Origin: Peribacillus saganii
GTDB taxonomy: Bacteria > Bacillota > Bacilli > Bacillales > DSM-1321
Assembly (NCBI RefSeq): GCF_003429095.1
Contig: NZ_QVTE01000005.1
Span: forward strand, 62,001-126,000
DNA length: 64,000 nt
Direction: 5' to 3'
The notes beneath the pieces are model-generated. The model worked only from the letters and a program-made list of their open reading frames with translations, ran no database searches and was not told the DNA's origin. Each line of letters starts with the position of its first letter. Position 1 is the stretch's first letter. Below are positions 10,651 to 19,511 of the stretch, piece after piece. Made by a program: the position numbers and the translations under genes.

Positions 10651-11601
10651 GTGGAAGTAATAAAAATAGAGCATCCTCATGATTTTACAGCCGATGCTTT
10701 TCCACCGCTAGTTTTGGCGCTCGGCTTTTTTGATGGTGTCCACTTTGGGCATCAGAAGGTTATAGAGAGTGCCAAACAGGAAGCGGAAGCAAAAGGTCTG
10801 AAAACGGGTGTGATGACGTTTGACCCCCATCCTTCAGCAGTCCTTGGCAGGGATGTACAGCATGTACATTACATTACGCCAATTCAGGACAAGGCAGCCA
10901 TAATGGAGCAGCTCGGTGTTGATTATCTGTTCATTGTCCAGTTTACAAAGGCATTTGCAGAACTGCTCCCTCAGCAATTTGTAGACAGGTATATTATTGC
11001 ATTGAATGTAAAGCATGTTGTTGCCGGTTTTGATTATAGCTATGGCCGGCTGGGGAAAGGAACGATGGAAACGATGCCATTTCATTCACGTTCAAAGTTT
11101 ACTCATACGGTGGTTGAAGAACATTCCCTTGCAGATGAAAAAATCAGTTCAACCCGGCTGAGAACAGTATTAAAAGAAGGTCGCATGGACGAGTTCAAGG
11201 CCCTGACAGGCCGTTTCTATACAACATGCGGAGAAGTAATCCATGGTGAGAAACGAGGAAGCAAACTTGGGTTCCCTACAGCCAATCTTGGCCTCGACCA
11301 AAATTATCTTTTGCCTGCAACCGGCGTTTATGCAGTAAAAATCAGGATTAAAGGCATCTGGTATCTAGGTGTCTGCAATGTAGGATATAAGCCGACATTC
11401 CATGAAGTACAGCCCGATCAGCCGTCCGTAGAAGTCCATGTGCTTGATTTTTCCGGAGATATTTACGGAGAAATGGTAGAGCTTGAATGGCATAAATATC
11501 TGCGCAATGAACAGAAGTTTAACGGACTCCAAGAACTTGTCAGCCAAATACATACTGATAAGAGGCGAGCTGAGGATTACTTTAGGGAAATCGCTGATTA
11601 A
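10651..11601 (+). CDS. ribC: Bifunctional riboflavin kinase / FAD synthetase
   Basis: Makes FMN and FAD from riboflavin. Starting at GTG 10651, eight bases after agaggag (10636-10642), gives 316 residues, the B. subtilis length. A longer frame open from 10333 runs through repeat copy B and should not be annotated. Seen: N-terminal adenylyltransferase motif GFFDGVHFGHQ with the HxGH core, the segment FDYSYGRLGKG, SSTRLR, and the C-terminal flavokinase motif HGEKRGSKLGFPTANL. Downstream is rpsO with its own probable promoter. Confidence 0.96.
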   Translation: MEVIKIEHPHDFTADAFPPLVLALGFFDGVHFGHQKVIESAKQEAEAKGLKTGVMTFDPHPSAVLGRDVQHVHYITPIQDKAAIMEQLGVDYLFIVQFTKAFAELLPQQFVDRYIIALNVKHVVAGFDYSYGRLGKGTMETMPFHSRSKFTHTVVEEHSLADEKISSTRLRTVLKEGRMDEFKALTGRFYTTCGEVIHGEKRGSKLGFPTANLGLDQNYLLPATGVYAVKIRIKGIWYLGVCNVGYKPTFHEVQPDQPSVEVHVLDFSGDIYGEMVELEWHKYLRNEQKFNGLQELVSQIHTDKRRAEDYFREIAD

Positions 11602-11603
11602 AC

Positions 11604-11632
11604 TTGCTTTTATCGGCAAAAAGATGTATGCT
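11604..11632 (+). promoter_or_regulatory. Candidate sigma-A promoter for rpsO
   Basis: TTGCTT (11604-11609), a 17-base spacer, and TATGCT (11627-11632), just after the ribC stop. This leaves a leader of about 95 bases before rpsO. Confidence 0.45.
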
Positions 11633-11639
11633 ATAGTAT

Positions 11640-11713
11640 GTTAGAAATTTAACCGTTGCTTGGCTAGTCGAGTCTCCGTCGCTGGCTCGGTAACCGGTGA
11701 TTTTTAAAAGAAA
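11640..11713 (+). promoter_or_regulatory. rpsO 5' leader, candidate S15 autoregulatory RNA
   Basis: GC-rich, foldable leader (ggctagtcgagtctccgtcgctggctcgg region) between the candidate promoter and the rpsO ribosome site. S15 represses its own synthesis through leader RNA in several bacteria, including Geobacillus. The assignment rests on position; I did not match a defined fold. Confidence 0.3.
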
Positions 11714-11732
11714 TCTTAGGAGGTAATTGCAA

Positions 11733-12002
11733 ATGGCAATCACACAAGAACGTAAAAATGAACTAATCGCTGAGTACAGAACTCATGAAACTGACACTGG
11801 ATCTCCAGAAGTTCAGATCGCAGTTCTTACTGAGGAAATCAATAACCTGAACGATCACTTACGCGTTCACAAAAAAGATCACCACTCACGTCGCGGTCTT
11901 CTTAAAATGGTAGGTAGACGCCGTAATCTTCTTACGTACCTGCGTAACAAAGACGTTACTCGTTACCGTAACCTTATCAACAGCTTAGGTCTACGCCGAT
12001 AA
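11733..12002 (+). CDS. rpsO: 30S ribosomal protein S15
   Basis: 89 residues from ATG 11733 ([19 protein letters not shown]), the standard length. An in-frame TTG six bases upstream lies at the edge of the ribosome site taggaggt (11717-11724). The rRNA-binding residues of the family are seen in [12 protein letters not shown] and [11 protein letters not shown]15 binds the 16S central domain early in 30S assembly. It ends at a strong terminator, so it is probably its own transcript, possibly with read-through to pnp. Confidence 0.97.
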   Translation: MAITQERKNELIAEYRTHETDTGSPEVQIAVLTEEINNLNDHLRVHKKDHHSRRGLLKMVGRRRNLLTYLRNKDVTRYRNLINSLGLRR

Positions 12003-12010
12003 TCTTCAAG

Positions 12011-12035
12011 AAAGCGGGAAATTTCCCGCTTTTTT
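12011..12035 (+). terminator. Intrinsic terminator after rpsO
   Basis: Fully palindromic AAAGCGGG-AAATTT-CCCGCTTT (12011-12032) running into a T tract. Nine bases past the rpsO stop. Confidence 0.88.
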
Positions 12036-12181
12036 GCTGTTAACTGATGTTTTTTTCGTACATAATAGGATTAGACTGGGTATATAGTTTGTAAACTTTC
12101 ACATATAAGATTGAAAAAATATAGGGTTAAGGATTTTCTTAGGCCTCTATAGCAAAGAAGTCAGAGAGGGGTTTATTTAGA

Positions 12182-14302
12182 ATGAAACAGGGCAAGAAGA
12201 GTTATTCATTTAATTGGGCTGGCAGAACATTGACCGTTGAAGCTGGACAGCTCGCCAAACAGGCCAATGGCGCGGCCTTGGTACGATACGGAGATACAGC
12301 AGTTTTAAGTACGGCCACTGCGTCGAAAGAGCCTAAAAACCTGGATTTCTTTCCTTTAACCGTAAATTATGAGGAAAGATTATATGCTGTCGGTAAAATT
12401 CCAGGCGGATTTATTAAGCGTGAAGGAAGACCGAGCGAAAAAGCGATCCTTGCAAGCCGCTTGATCGATCGCCCGATTCGTCCGCTCTTTGCAGACGGGT
12501 TCCGTAATGAAGTCCAGGTAATCAGCATTGTAATGAGTGTGGATCAGGACTGTTCCTCTGAAATGGCAGCCATGTTTGGATCATCGCTGGCTCTTATGCT
12601 TTCGGATATTCCTTTTGGCGGGCCGATTGCAGGTGTAATTGTAGGGAGGGTGAATGGTGAATTCATCATTAATCCGTCACTTGAACAGCTTGAAAATAGT
12701 GATATTAACCTTACAGTAGCGGGAACAAAAGATGCAGTGAACATGGTTGAAGCAGGGGCGGATGAGGTTCCGGAAGAAGTCATGCTGGAAGCAATTATGT
12801 TCGGCCATGATGAAATCAAAAAGCTGATTGCATTCCAGGAACAAATCGCTGCAGAAATCGGCAAGGAAAAAACGGAAGTTGTTTTATACGAATTAGATAA
12901 AGATCTTGAAGCGGAAATACGTTCTCTTTGCGAGCGGGAGATGAACCAGGCAGTTCAGGTTCAGGAAAAGCATGCACGTGAAGCGGCAATTAAAGAAGTA
13001 AAAGACAAAGTAATTGCTGTTTTCGAGGAGCGGGAAACAGAAGCAGAACAGTTAAAGCAGGTTAAAGAAATACTTAACAAGCTTGTAAAGGCGGAAGTTC
13101 GCCGTCTGATTACGGAAGAAAAGGTTCGTCCTGATGGCCGTAATCCAGACGAAATCAGGCCATTGGCATCAGAGGTTGGGCTTCTTCCGCGCACACATGG
13201 TTCCGGTTTATTTACAAGGGGACAGACCCAGGCATTGTCAATTTGTACATTGGGAGCGCTTGGGGATGTACAGATTTTGGACGGGTTAGGTGTTGAGGAA
13301 TCAAAACGGTTCATGCACCATTATAATTTCCCGCTCTTCTCTGTTGGGGAAACTGGTCCTATGAGAGGTCCAGGACGCCGTGAAATTGGACATGGAGCAT
13401 TAGGAGAACGCGCCCTTGAGCCGGTTATCCCTTCAGAAACTGATTTCCCATATACAGTCCGCCTTGTATCTGAAGTGCTTGAATCAAATGGTTCTACCTC
13501 ACAGGCAAGTATTTGTGCCAGCACACTTGCGATGATGGATGCCGGTGTGCCGTTAAAGGCTCCTGTTGCTGGTATTGCTATGGGCCTCATCAAATCAGGT
13601 GAGCATTATACGATTCTTACAGATATTCAGGGTATGGAAGACCATCTGGGAGACATGGATTTTAAAGTGGCAGGGACATCTAAAGGTGTAACAGCTCTTC
13701 AAATGGATATTAAAATTGAAGGACTCTCAAGAGAAATTCTTGAGGAAGCACTGCAGCAAGCCAAGCAGGGCCGGATCCATATCCTTGAGTCCATGATGGC
13801 AACCATTGAACAGCCGCGCGGCGAACTTTCTAAATATGCTCCAAAAATCCTCACGATGACAATCAACCCTGACAAAATCAGAGACGTTATCGGACCAAGC
13901 GGAAAGCAAATCAATAAAATCATTGAAGAAACTGGTGTCAAGATTGATATTGAGCAGGATGGACGAGTATTCATTTCGTCTATCCACGAGGACATGAACC
14001 AAAAAGCCAAGAAAATTATCGAGGATATCGTCCGCGAGGTACAAGTTGGTGAAATGTACCTTGGAAAAGTTAAAAGAATCGAAAAGTTTGGCGCCTTCGT
14101 TGAAATCTTTAACGGGAAAGATGGTCTTGTCCATATTTCCGAGCTAGCAGAAGAGAGAGTAGGCAAAGTCGAGGATGTTGTTTCTATTGGCGATGAATTA
14201 CTTGTGAAGGTAACAGAAATCGATAAGCAGGGACGTGTCAACCTTTCCCGTAAAGCCGTATTAAGGGCCCAAAAAGAAGCTGCAGAAAACTCACAGTCAT
14301 AG
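12182..14302 (+). CDS. pnp: Polyribonucleotide nucleotidyltransferase (PNPase)
   Basis: Phosphorolytic 3'-5' exoribonuclease, a main mRNA turnover enzyme. 706 residues, the normal length. Two RNase PH domains are separated by an alpha-helical domain; the second contains FTRGQTQAL and [18 protein letters not shown] domain ([18 protein letters not shown]) and an S1 domain ([18 protein letters not shown]) follow. The ATG is preceded by agagaggggt (12163-12172). It lies in its own unit between the rpsO terminator and the 14452 terminator. Confidence 0.97.
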   Translation: MKQGKKSYSFNWAGRTLTVEAGQLAKQANGAALVRYGDTAVLSTATASKEPKNLDFFPLTVNYEERLYAVGKIPGGFIKREGRPSEKAILASRLIDRPIRPLFADGFRNEVQVISIVMSVDQDCSSEMAAMFGSSLALMLSDIPFGGPIAGVIVGRVNGEFIINPSLEQLENSDINLTVAGTKDAVNMVEAGADEVPEEVMLEAIMFGHDEIKKLIAFQEQIAAEIGKEKTEVVLYELDKDLEAEIRSLCEREMNQAVQVQEKHAREAAIKEVKDKVIAVFEERETEAEQLKQVKEILNKLVKAEVRRLITEEKVRPDGRNPDEIRPLASEVGLLPRTHGSGLFTRGQTQALSICTLGALGDVQILDGLGVEESKRFMHHYNFPLFSVGETGPMRGPGRREIGHGALGERALEPVIPSETDFPYTVRLVSEVLESNGSTSQASICASTLAMMDAGVPLKAPVAGIAMGLIKSGEHYTILTDIQGMEDHLGDMDFKVAGTSKGVTALQMDIKIEGLSREILEEALQQAKQGRIHILESMMATIEQPRGELSKYAPKILTMTINPDKIRDVIGPSGKQINKIIEETGVKIDIEQDGRVFISSIHEDMNQKAKKIIEDIVREVQVGEMYLGKVKRIEKFGAFVEIFNGKDGLVHISELAEERVGKVEDVVSIGDELLVKVTEIDKQGRVNLSRKAVLRAQKEAAENSQS

Positions 14303-14681
14303 GACAGAAGCTTAATTGCCCTAAGATAGGGTTGATTCCGGATGGGATCAAAGTTTGCTGCTCCAGGTTTATTCATTTTGCTGTCTGATAGTATGGAACA
14401 GCAGGCGATTAGACAGCAAACGTAAAAAACTTCTTTCTAATTCATAGAGGCAGGCATGTGGTTCGAAAAGAATTCGCATGCCTTTTTTTAAAACTATAAA
14501 ATGCGCTTTAATTTGATTTTTCTTTAACCCGTGAAAAATTATCAATGAAGGCGATAATCGAAAACTGCCTTAGTTACCATAAGGTGAACACCGCTAATCA
14601 GCTCAAAAATCGGCTTTTCTGTTCTACTCGTTCTACCTTGTCCCATATTTTCATACATTTTGGTATGGAGGAGGACGGAAA
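14303..14681 (+). other. 379-bp gap pnp-ylxY with hairpins
   Basis: No convincing gene. It contains a perfect 10-bp inverted repeat TTTGCTGTCT (14377-14386) / AGACAGCAAA (14411-14420) with a 24-base interior and no T run, then the terminator at 14452-14489. The last 190 bases are AT-rich. A CATACATT box resembling a sigma-E -10 lies just before ylxY, but with no matching -35. Confidence 0.6.
14452..14489 (+). terminator. Intrinsic terminator downstream of pnp
   Basis: AGGCATG (14452-14458) with CATGCCT (14477-14483); pairing can continue inward with wobbles to a GAAAA loop. The stem is followed by seven T. Confidence 0.82.
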
Positions 14682-15641
14682 ATGGATGAAAAGTGGAGAC
14701 GTATTATAGCTGTTCCTGCTATTGCAGTAATTTCATATTCGCTGGTGCAAAGTCCTTATGTTGATCAATACATAGCAGAAATTAAAGACAGGCCAATGGA
14801 AGCTGCAAGCCAAAAAGACCCATTGTTTGCAGAAATAAATTCTAGGGCCAAGGAGTATGAGCAACAACCAAAAGACGCTCTTATCGATCCGGTGTGGAAA
14901 ACAATTCCAGGTTATAATGGACTTAAGGTTGATTTAAATGCTTCCTATAAAAAAATGAAGCCAGATGGGTTATTTGATGAAAAAAAATTAATTTACCAGC
15001 AGGTTCCGCCAAAGATTCACATTACGGACCTAAAACCTGCACCTATCTACAAGGCAAATCCCGAAAAGCCGGTGGTTTCATTTATAATAAATGTTGCCTG
15101 GGGAAATGAGTATTTACAGGAAATACTCGAAATTCTTAAAAAGCATGAAGTAAAAGCCACTTTTTTTCTAGAGGGAAGATGGGCCAAAAATAATCCAGTT
15201 TTAGCAGAAATGATTGCGGAAGGCGGTCATGAAATCGGCAATCATTCATATAGCCATCCGCTAATGGAAAATACATCCGCAGAGAAGACAAGGGAAGAAA
15301 TTTTAAAAACCAACGAAGCAATAGAAGCGGTAACTGGCGTACAATGTAAATGGTTTGCCCCCCCAAGCGGCAGCTTCCGTGATGAAACTGTTGATATTGC
15401 CCATTCGCTTAAGCTTGGTACAGTGTTGTGGAGTGTGGATACAATCGATTGGCAAAAGCCGACACCTGAAGTATTGACTAAGCGAGTGCTGGACAAGGTT
15501 CATCCAGGAGCGTTTATCCTGATGCATCCTACTGAATCAACAACGAGATCTTTAGAGATATTAATTACGAATATCAAAAAGAAAAATCTGCATCTTGTTA
15601 CGGTTTCAGAAGCGGTAAGTGAAGAGCGGATCATGCATTGA
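14682..15641 (+). CDS. ylxY: YlxY, polysaccharide deacetylase-like (NodB domain) protein
   Basis: 319 residues, same length as B. subtilis YlxY. A short hydrophobic N-terminal segment (IIAVPAIAVISYSLV, residues 8-22) suggests export or membrane anchoring. The NodB domain spans about residues 125-305. The metal-binding HSYSHP is kept, but the usual TFDDG motif that supplies the catalytic base and a metal ligand is replaced by INVAWGN. Other conserved stretches are WFAPPSG and ILMHPT. B. subtilis YlxY, as I recall it, shares this change, so the whole subfamily may be non-hydrolytic. A role in the spore envelope is inferred from the neighbouring genes only. Confidence 0.9.
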   Translation: MDEKWRRIIAVPAIAVISYSLVQSPYVDQYIAEIKDRPMEAASQKDPLFAEINSRAKEYEQQPKDALIDPVWKTIPGYNGLKVDLNASYKKMKPDGLFDEKKLIYQQVPPKIHITDLKPAPIYKANPEKPVVSFIINVAWGNEYLQEILEILKKHEVKATFFLEGRWAKNNPVLAEMIAEGGHEIGNHSYSHPLMENTSAEKTREEILKTNEAIEAVTGVQCKWFAPPSGSFRDETVDIAHSLKLGTVLWSVDTIDWQKPTPEVLTKRVLDKVHPGAFILMHPTESTTRSLEILITNIKKKNLHLVTVSEAVSEERIMH

Positions 15642-15775
15642 AATAGCTTTTTTCAGGATAGGTTGCAGAAAGCTCAAGTCGTCTTCTTTTTCTATAAGTC
15701 CAAGTAATGGTATTATTCTTTTATGCAACAAGAGTTGTTACTGTTTTTGTAACGACTATTAGGGAGGAATGTTTG

Positions 15776-17005
15776 TTGATCAAAAAGTACACATGCCAAA
15801 ATGGAGTAAGAATCGTATTAGAAAATATTCCCACTGTTCGTTCGGTAGCGTTAGGAGTTTGGATTAAAACTGGCTCCAGGGATGAAACACCTGAGTTAAA
15901 CGGGATATCACACTTTCTTGAGCATATGTTTTTCAAAGGGACCAAATCGAGAAACGCCAGGGAAATTGCCGAATCCTTTGATAGCATTGGCGGCCAGGTG
16001 AATGCGTTTACCTCTAAGGAATACACTTGCTATTACGCAAAAGTTCTTGATAACCATGCAAGCTTCGCTCTGGATATCCTTTCAGATATGTTCTTTAATT
16101 CGATATTTGACCCAGAAGAGTTAAAAAAAGAAAAAAATGTCGTTCTTGAAGAAATAAAAATGTATGAAGATACTCCAGATGATATTGTCCATGATTTGCT
16201 TAGCAAAGCCGTGTATGAAAAGCATTCGCTTGGTTATTCAATTCTTGGAACGGAAGACACGCTCAATACATTTACAAGTGAGACACTAAAACAATATGTT
16301 CACGATATGTATACGCCTGATAAAATCGTAATCTCCATTGCGGGTAATGTGACAGAGCAGTTCATTAAAGAGGTAGAAAAGCACTTTGGCAGCTTTAAAG
16401 GCGGAGAAGGCAGAAGGGAACCGGAGCGGTCACAATTCCATTTCAACCATCTTACACGAAAAAAGGAAACGGAACAGGCTCACCTTTGCCTTGGTTTTGA
16501 AGGCTTACACATTGGGCATGATGATGTGTATAGTTTAATCGTTCTAAACAACGTTCTCGGGGGCAGCATGAGCAGCCGCCTCTTCCAGGATGTAAGGGAG
16601 CAAAAAGGACTTGCCTATTCGGTTTATTCCTATCATTCCGGATTCCTTGACAGCGGTCTAGTCACGATCTATGGCGGGACCGGTGTTGGACAGCTTGATA
16701 GTCTATATGAAACCATCCAGGAAACGCTAAAAACGTTAAAAGCAGAAGGAATTACCGAGAAAGAGCTGCGAAACAGCAAAGAGCAGCTTAAAGGCGGATT
16801 GATGCTAAGCCTGGAAAGTACAAACAGCAGGATGAGCAGAAATGGCAAAAATGAATTGCTGCTCGAGCACCACCGTACACTTGATGAAATTGTCGAGCAG
16901 ATAGATCAAGTTACCCAGGAAAGTGTAAACACTATGGGAAGAACTATCTTTACAGATAACTATGCCTTAGCGCTGATCAGCCCGTTGGATGAGTGGGAAA
17001 AATAA
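15776..17005 (+). CDS. mlpA: M16 family zinc peptidase (YmxG/MlpA)
   Basis: Processing-peptidase family metalloprotease of 409 residues when started at TTG 15776, eight bases after agggagg (15761-15767). The frame is open further upstream to 15707, but that stretch lies in the promoter region and would add 23 residues. Zinc motif HFLEH (HxxEH), with the distal ligand in VVLEEIKMYED; the C-terminal half contains the GLAYSVYSYHS substrate-binding motif. B. subtilis MlpA has been tied to extracellular protease control. It ends at a clear terminator. Confidence 0.94.
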   Translation: MIKKYTCQNGVRIVLENIPTVRSVALGVWIKTGSRDETPELNGISHFLEHMFFKGTKSRNAREIAESFDSIGGQVNAFTSKEYTCYYAKVLDNHASFALDILSDMFFNSIFDPEELKKEKNVVLEEIKMYEDTPDDIVHDLLSKAVYEKHSLGYSILGTEDTLNTFTSETLKQYVHDMYTPDKIVISIAGNVTEQFIKEVEKHFGSFKGGEGRREPERSQFHFNHLTRKKETEQAHLCLGFEGLHIGHDDVYSLIVLNNVLGGSMSSRLFQDVREQKGLAYSVYSYHSGFLDSGLVTIYGGTGVGQLDSLYETIQETLKTLKAEGITEKELRNSKEQLKGGLMLSLESTNSRMSRNGKNELLLEHHRTLDEIVEQIDQVTQESVNTMGRTIFTDNYALALISPLDEWEK

Positions 17006-17015
17006 ATACAAATGA

Positions 17016-17043
17016 AAGGCTTGGCTTATGCCGAGTCTTTTTT
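17016..17043 (+). terminator. Intrinsic terminator after mlpA
   Basis: AAGGCTTGGC (17016-17025), loop TTAT, GCCGAGTCTT (17030-17039); ten pairs with two G-T wobbles, then a T run. Confidence 0.8.
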
Positions 17044-17190
17044 AGTATAAAGGTATTTAAACAAAGTATTTAGGGCGAGTGGCTTCCGAATTTATCGGTT
17101 CTGACCATTTGCCTTAATTGCCAAAAATGCTTCTAACTTTACGGTCTGACCGATATAGATAAGTAAGAAGGCAAATAGGAGGCGTGAAAC

Positions 17191-17436
17191 ATGAGGCTCA
17201 GTGAATTAAGCGGCAAGGAAATAGTGGACGTTAAACGCGCGGAGCGCCTTGGAGTATTAGGCCAAACTGACCTGGAAATAAATGAATCGGGTCAGATAAC
17301 CGCCCTGATTATTCCGTCGGTAAAATGGTTTGGATTTAAGAGAAACGGCAACGAAATCCGGGTGCCATGGCAACACATTAAAAAGATTGGTACTGATATG
17401 ATCATTATTGATATTCCAGAAAACCAAATACAATAA
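17191..17436 (+). CDS. ymxH: YlmC/YmxH family PRC-barrel sporulation protein
   Basis: 81-residue single-domain PRC-barrel-like protein: MRLSELSGKEIVDVKRAERLG, then the family VPWQHIKKIGTDMIIID. Paralogues (YlmC, YmxH) are conserved in spore formers with no defined activity. Ribosome site aggaggcg (17177-17184). It lies between a peptidase and the dipicolinate operon; a role in sporulation is inferred from family and context. Confidence 0.88.
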   Translation: MRLSELSGKEIVDVKRAERLGVLGQTDLEINESGQITALIIPSVKWFGFKRNGNEIRVPWQHIKKIGTDMIIIDIPENQIQ

Positions 17437-17588
17437 ATCTATTGTAATCATTCCGTTAAAGTCAGATAGGACGTTGTTTCTCAATCTGTATTTTTAACCT
17501 CCTTCATGCACGCGTTACTTAACGGCTGGCATTAAACAGTGCTTTATCTAAAAGGAAACCTGTATATTTGAAATTAACAGCCTTTTGC

Positions 17589-17617
17589 AGCCTGTATCTC
17601 TTTGATGCAGGCTTTTT
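17589..17617 (+). terminator. Intrinsic terminator between ymxH and dpaA
   Basis: AGCCTGTATC (17589-17598), loop TCTTT, GATGCAGGCT (17604-17613), then a short T run. It lies about 150 bases past ymxH; the interval before it is featureless. Confidence 0.7.
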
Positions 17618-17730
17618 CCAATTGTCCAACTCTTCGATGCCATTCGGAGATCTTTTCTCCTTCTGTTCCCCGATGCATTTAGTCCTCGTTTGGCCATTAA
17701 CTTTCTTTTGTAAAAGCCTATAAACCCATT

Positions 17731-17759
17731 CACCGTTTCCATCACCAATTCATACTATG
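17731..17759 (+). promoter_or_regulatory. Candidate sigma-K promoter for dpaAB
   Basis: CACC (17731-17734), a 16-base spacer and CATACTATG (17751-17759). The sigma-K pattern is an AC-containing -35, 16 bases, then CATA-N3-TA, so the -10 has one mismatch. Dipicolinate synthase is a late mother-cell gene pair, which fits. Confidence 0.5.
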
Positions 17760-17820
17760 TAGAGGTAGTGCTGTTAAACTTATTGCTGTTGTTATTTCAA
17801 TTAAAGAAGGTGAGAGTGTA

Positions 17821-18723
17821 ATGCTCACAGGCATCCAAATTGCTGTGATTGGCGGGGACGCCAGGCAGCTTGAAGTCATCCGCAAGCTGACTGAACTCGA
17901 TGCAAAGCTCTGGCTGGCGGGTTTTGAGCAGCTGGATCATGCATATTCGGGCGCAGTAAAAGAAAAACTGGGAGACATAAATATGTCAGAAATTGATGCA
18001 ATCATTCTCCCAGTTCCCGGTACGAATTCCAAGGGGAAAGTTGAAACGATTTTTTCAAATGAAAATGTCTATATAACAGAAGAGCTGCTTTCGAAAACAC
18101 CTGCACATTGTACAGTTTACTCCGGCATCACCAATGACTATTTGAACGGAATCATTAAAAATGCCAATCGGCGCCTTGAACAGTTGTTTGAGAGGGATGA
18201 TGTGGCCATCTATAATTCTATCCCCACCGTGGAAGGGACCATAATGATGGCGATCCAGCACACAGATTTTACAATCCACGGATCGAACGTAACCGTATTG
18301 GGACTGGGACGGGTTGGAATGAGTGTCGCCAGGACATTCCAGGCATTGGGCGCGAAGGTGAAGGTAGGCGCAAGAAAAACTGAGGATCTCGCTAGAATAA
18401 CAGAAATGGCCATGACTCCTTTTGATATCAATAACTTAAGTAATGCAATCATCAATACAGACATATGCATCAATACGATTCCAGCACCAATAGTAACGGC
18501 GGCAGTCATCGCTAAAATGCCTGCACACACGCTGGTTATAGACCTCGCTTCAAAGCCTGGCGGGACGGATTTCCGGTATGCAGAAAAACGTGGAATTAAA
18601 GCACTTCTGGCACCTGGGCTGCCTGGTATAGTCGCTCCAAAAACTGCCGGCAAGATTTTAGCAAATGTTTTGGCTCAGCTCCTGATGGATGATTTGAGTA
18701 AACGAAAGGGGAAATTGTCGTGA
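17821..18723 (+). CDS. dpaA: Dipicolinate synthase subunit A
   Basis: Oxidoreductase-like subunit of the enzyme that makes dipicolinic acid, the major spore-core solute, from the diaminopimelate pathway in the mother cell. 300 residues. An N-terminal domain IAVIGGDARQLEVIRKL is followed by a Rossmann domain VTVLGLGRVGMSVARTFQALGA (residues about 158-180), then LVIDLASKPGGTDF and LAPGLPGIVAPKTAG. It overlaps dpaB by four bases. Directly followed by dpaB, asd, dapG and dapA, which supply the precursor. Confidence 0.95.
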   Translation: MLTGIQIAVIGGDARQLEVIRKLTELDAKLWLAGFEQLDHAYSGAVKEKLGDINMSEIDAIILPVPGTNSKGKVETIFSNENVYITEELLSKTPAHCTVYSGITNDYLNGIIKNANRRLEQLFERDDVAIYNSIPTVEGTIMMAIQHTDFTIHGSNVTVLGLGRVGMSVARTFQALGAKVKVGARKTEDLARITEMAMTPFDINNLSNAIINTDICINTIPAPIVTAAVIAKMPAHTLVIDLASKPGGTDFRYAEKRGIKALLAPGLPGIVAPKTAGKILANVLAQLLMDDLSKRKGKLS

Positions 18724-19319
18724 GTTTAAAAGGGAGAAGGATCGGATTCGGATTAACAGGCTCTCATTGCACCTATGATATTGTATTTCCTGAGATTGAA
18801 AAACTGATAAATGAGGGAGCGGAAGTCATTCCAGTCGTAACCGGTACGGTAAAAAATACAGAAACGCGTTTTGGGAAAGGTGAAGACTGGGTGGATAGAC
18901 TTGAAAAGCTGACCGGTCATCATGTTGTTGATACAATTGTAAAGGCTGAACCACTAGGTCCTAAGCTGCCTCTTGATTGCATGGTTATTGCTCCACTAAC
19001 CGGGAATTCTATGAGCAAGCTTGCCAATGCGTTAACAGACTCTCCGGTTCTAATGGCTGCCAAAGCCACAATGCGTAATCATCGCCCAGTAGTTGTAGGC
19101 ATTTCCACGAATGATGCCCTTGGGTTAAACGGAGTAAATTTGATGAGGTTACTGTCAGCAAAGGATCTGTATTTTATCCCGTTTGGCCAGGACGATCCCT
19201 TCAAAAAGCCAAACTCTATGGTAGCTAGAATGAGCATGTTGAGAGATACGGTTATTGCAGCGATAAATGGGGAACAGCTTCAGCCGGTAATCGTTGAAAG
19301 GTATAAGGACCTCCCTTAA
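18720..19319 (+). CDS. dpaB: Dipicolinate synthase subunit B (flavoprotein)
   Basis: 199-residue flavoprotein-family partner of DpaA. Seen: GRRIGFGLTGSHCTYD at the N terminus, LDCMVIAPLTGNSMSKLANAL and the C-terminal DPFKKPNSMVARM, as in Bacillus SpoVFB. It starts at GTG 18720 within the dpaA stop, so translation is coupled. Confidence 0.95.
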   Translation: MSLKGRRIGFGLTGSHCTYDIVFPEIEKLINEGAEVIPVVTGTVKNTETRFGKGEDWVDRLEKLTGHHVVDTIVKAEPLGPKLPLDCMVIAPLTGNSMSKLANALTDSPVLMAAKATMRNHRPVVVGISTNDALGLNGVNLMRLLSAKDLYFIPFGQDDPFKKPNSMVARMSMLRDTVIAAINGEQLQPVIVERYKDLP

Positions 19320-19386
19320 AAGCTAATTATCTAGTTCATATAAATCACGTATCCAACAGCCTTTTACTGATCTATTCGGAAAAAGG

Positions 19387-19417
19387 TTGTTCCTTTCGTG
19401 CGGGAATATGTTAAAAT
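19387..19417 (+). promoter_or_regulatory. Candidate vegetative promoter for asd
   Basis: Extended -10: TG (19409-19410), then TAAAAT (19412-19417). The best -35 is TTGTTC (19387-19392), with a rather long 19-base spacer. It would allow asd-dapG-dapA to be expressed apart from the sporulation genes. Confidence 0.4.
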
Positions 19418-19511
19418 AAATCATATTATTTGGGGTTTCCCGTAATGAAATCATATGATTAGATAATTAATTTTCGCTATGGTATGGTGAAGTGGAAAAG
19501 GGGTAATTTAT

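Noticed and set aside
10422-10682. 86-aa frame and the long upstream extension of ribC
   Set aside because: Both are read-through of repeat copy B; RibC has a clear start at 10651 of standard length.
11602-11732. FMN riboswitch near ribC/rpsO
   Set aside because: No conserved RFN pattern is visible, and ribC itself is preceded by the hairpin repeat rather than a riboswitch.
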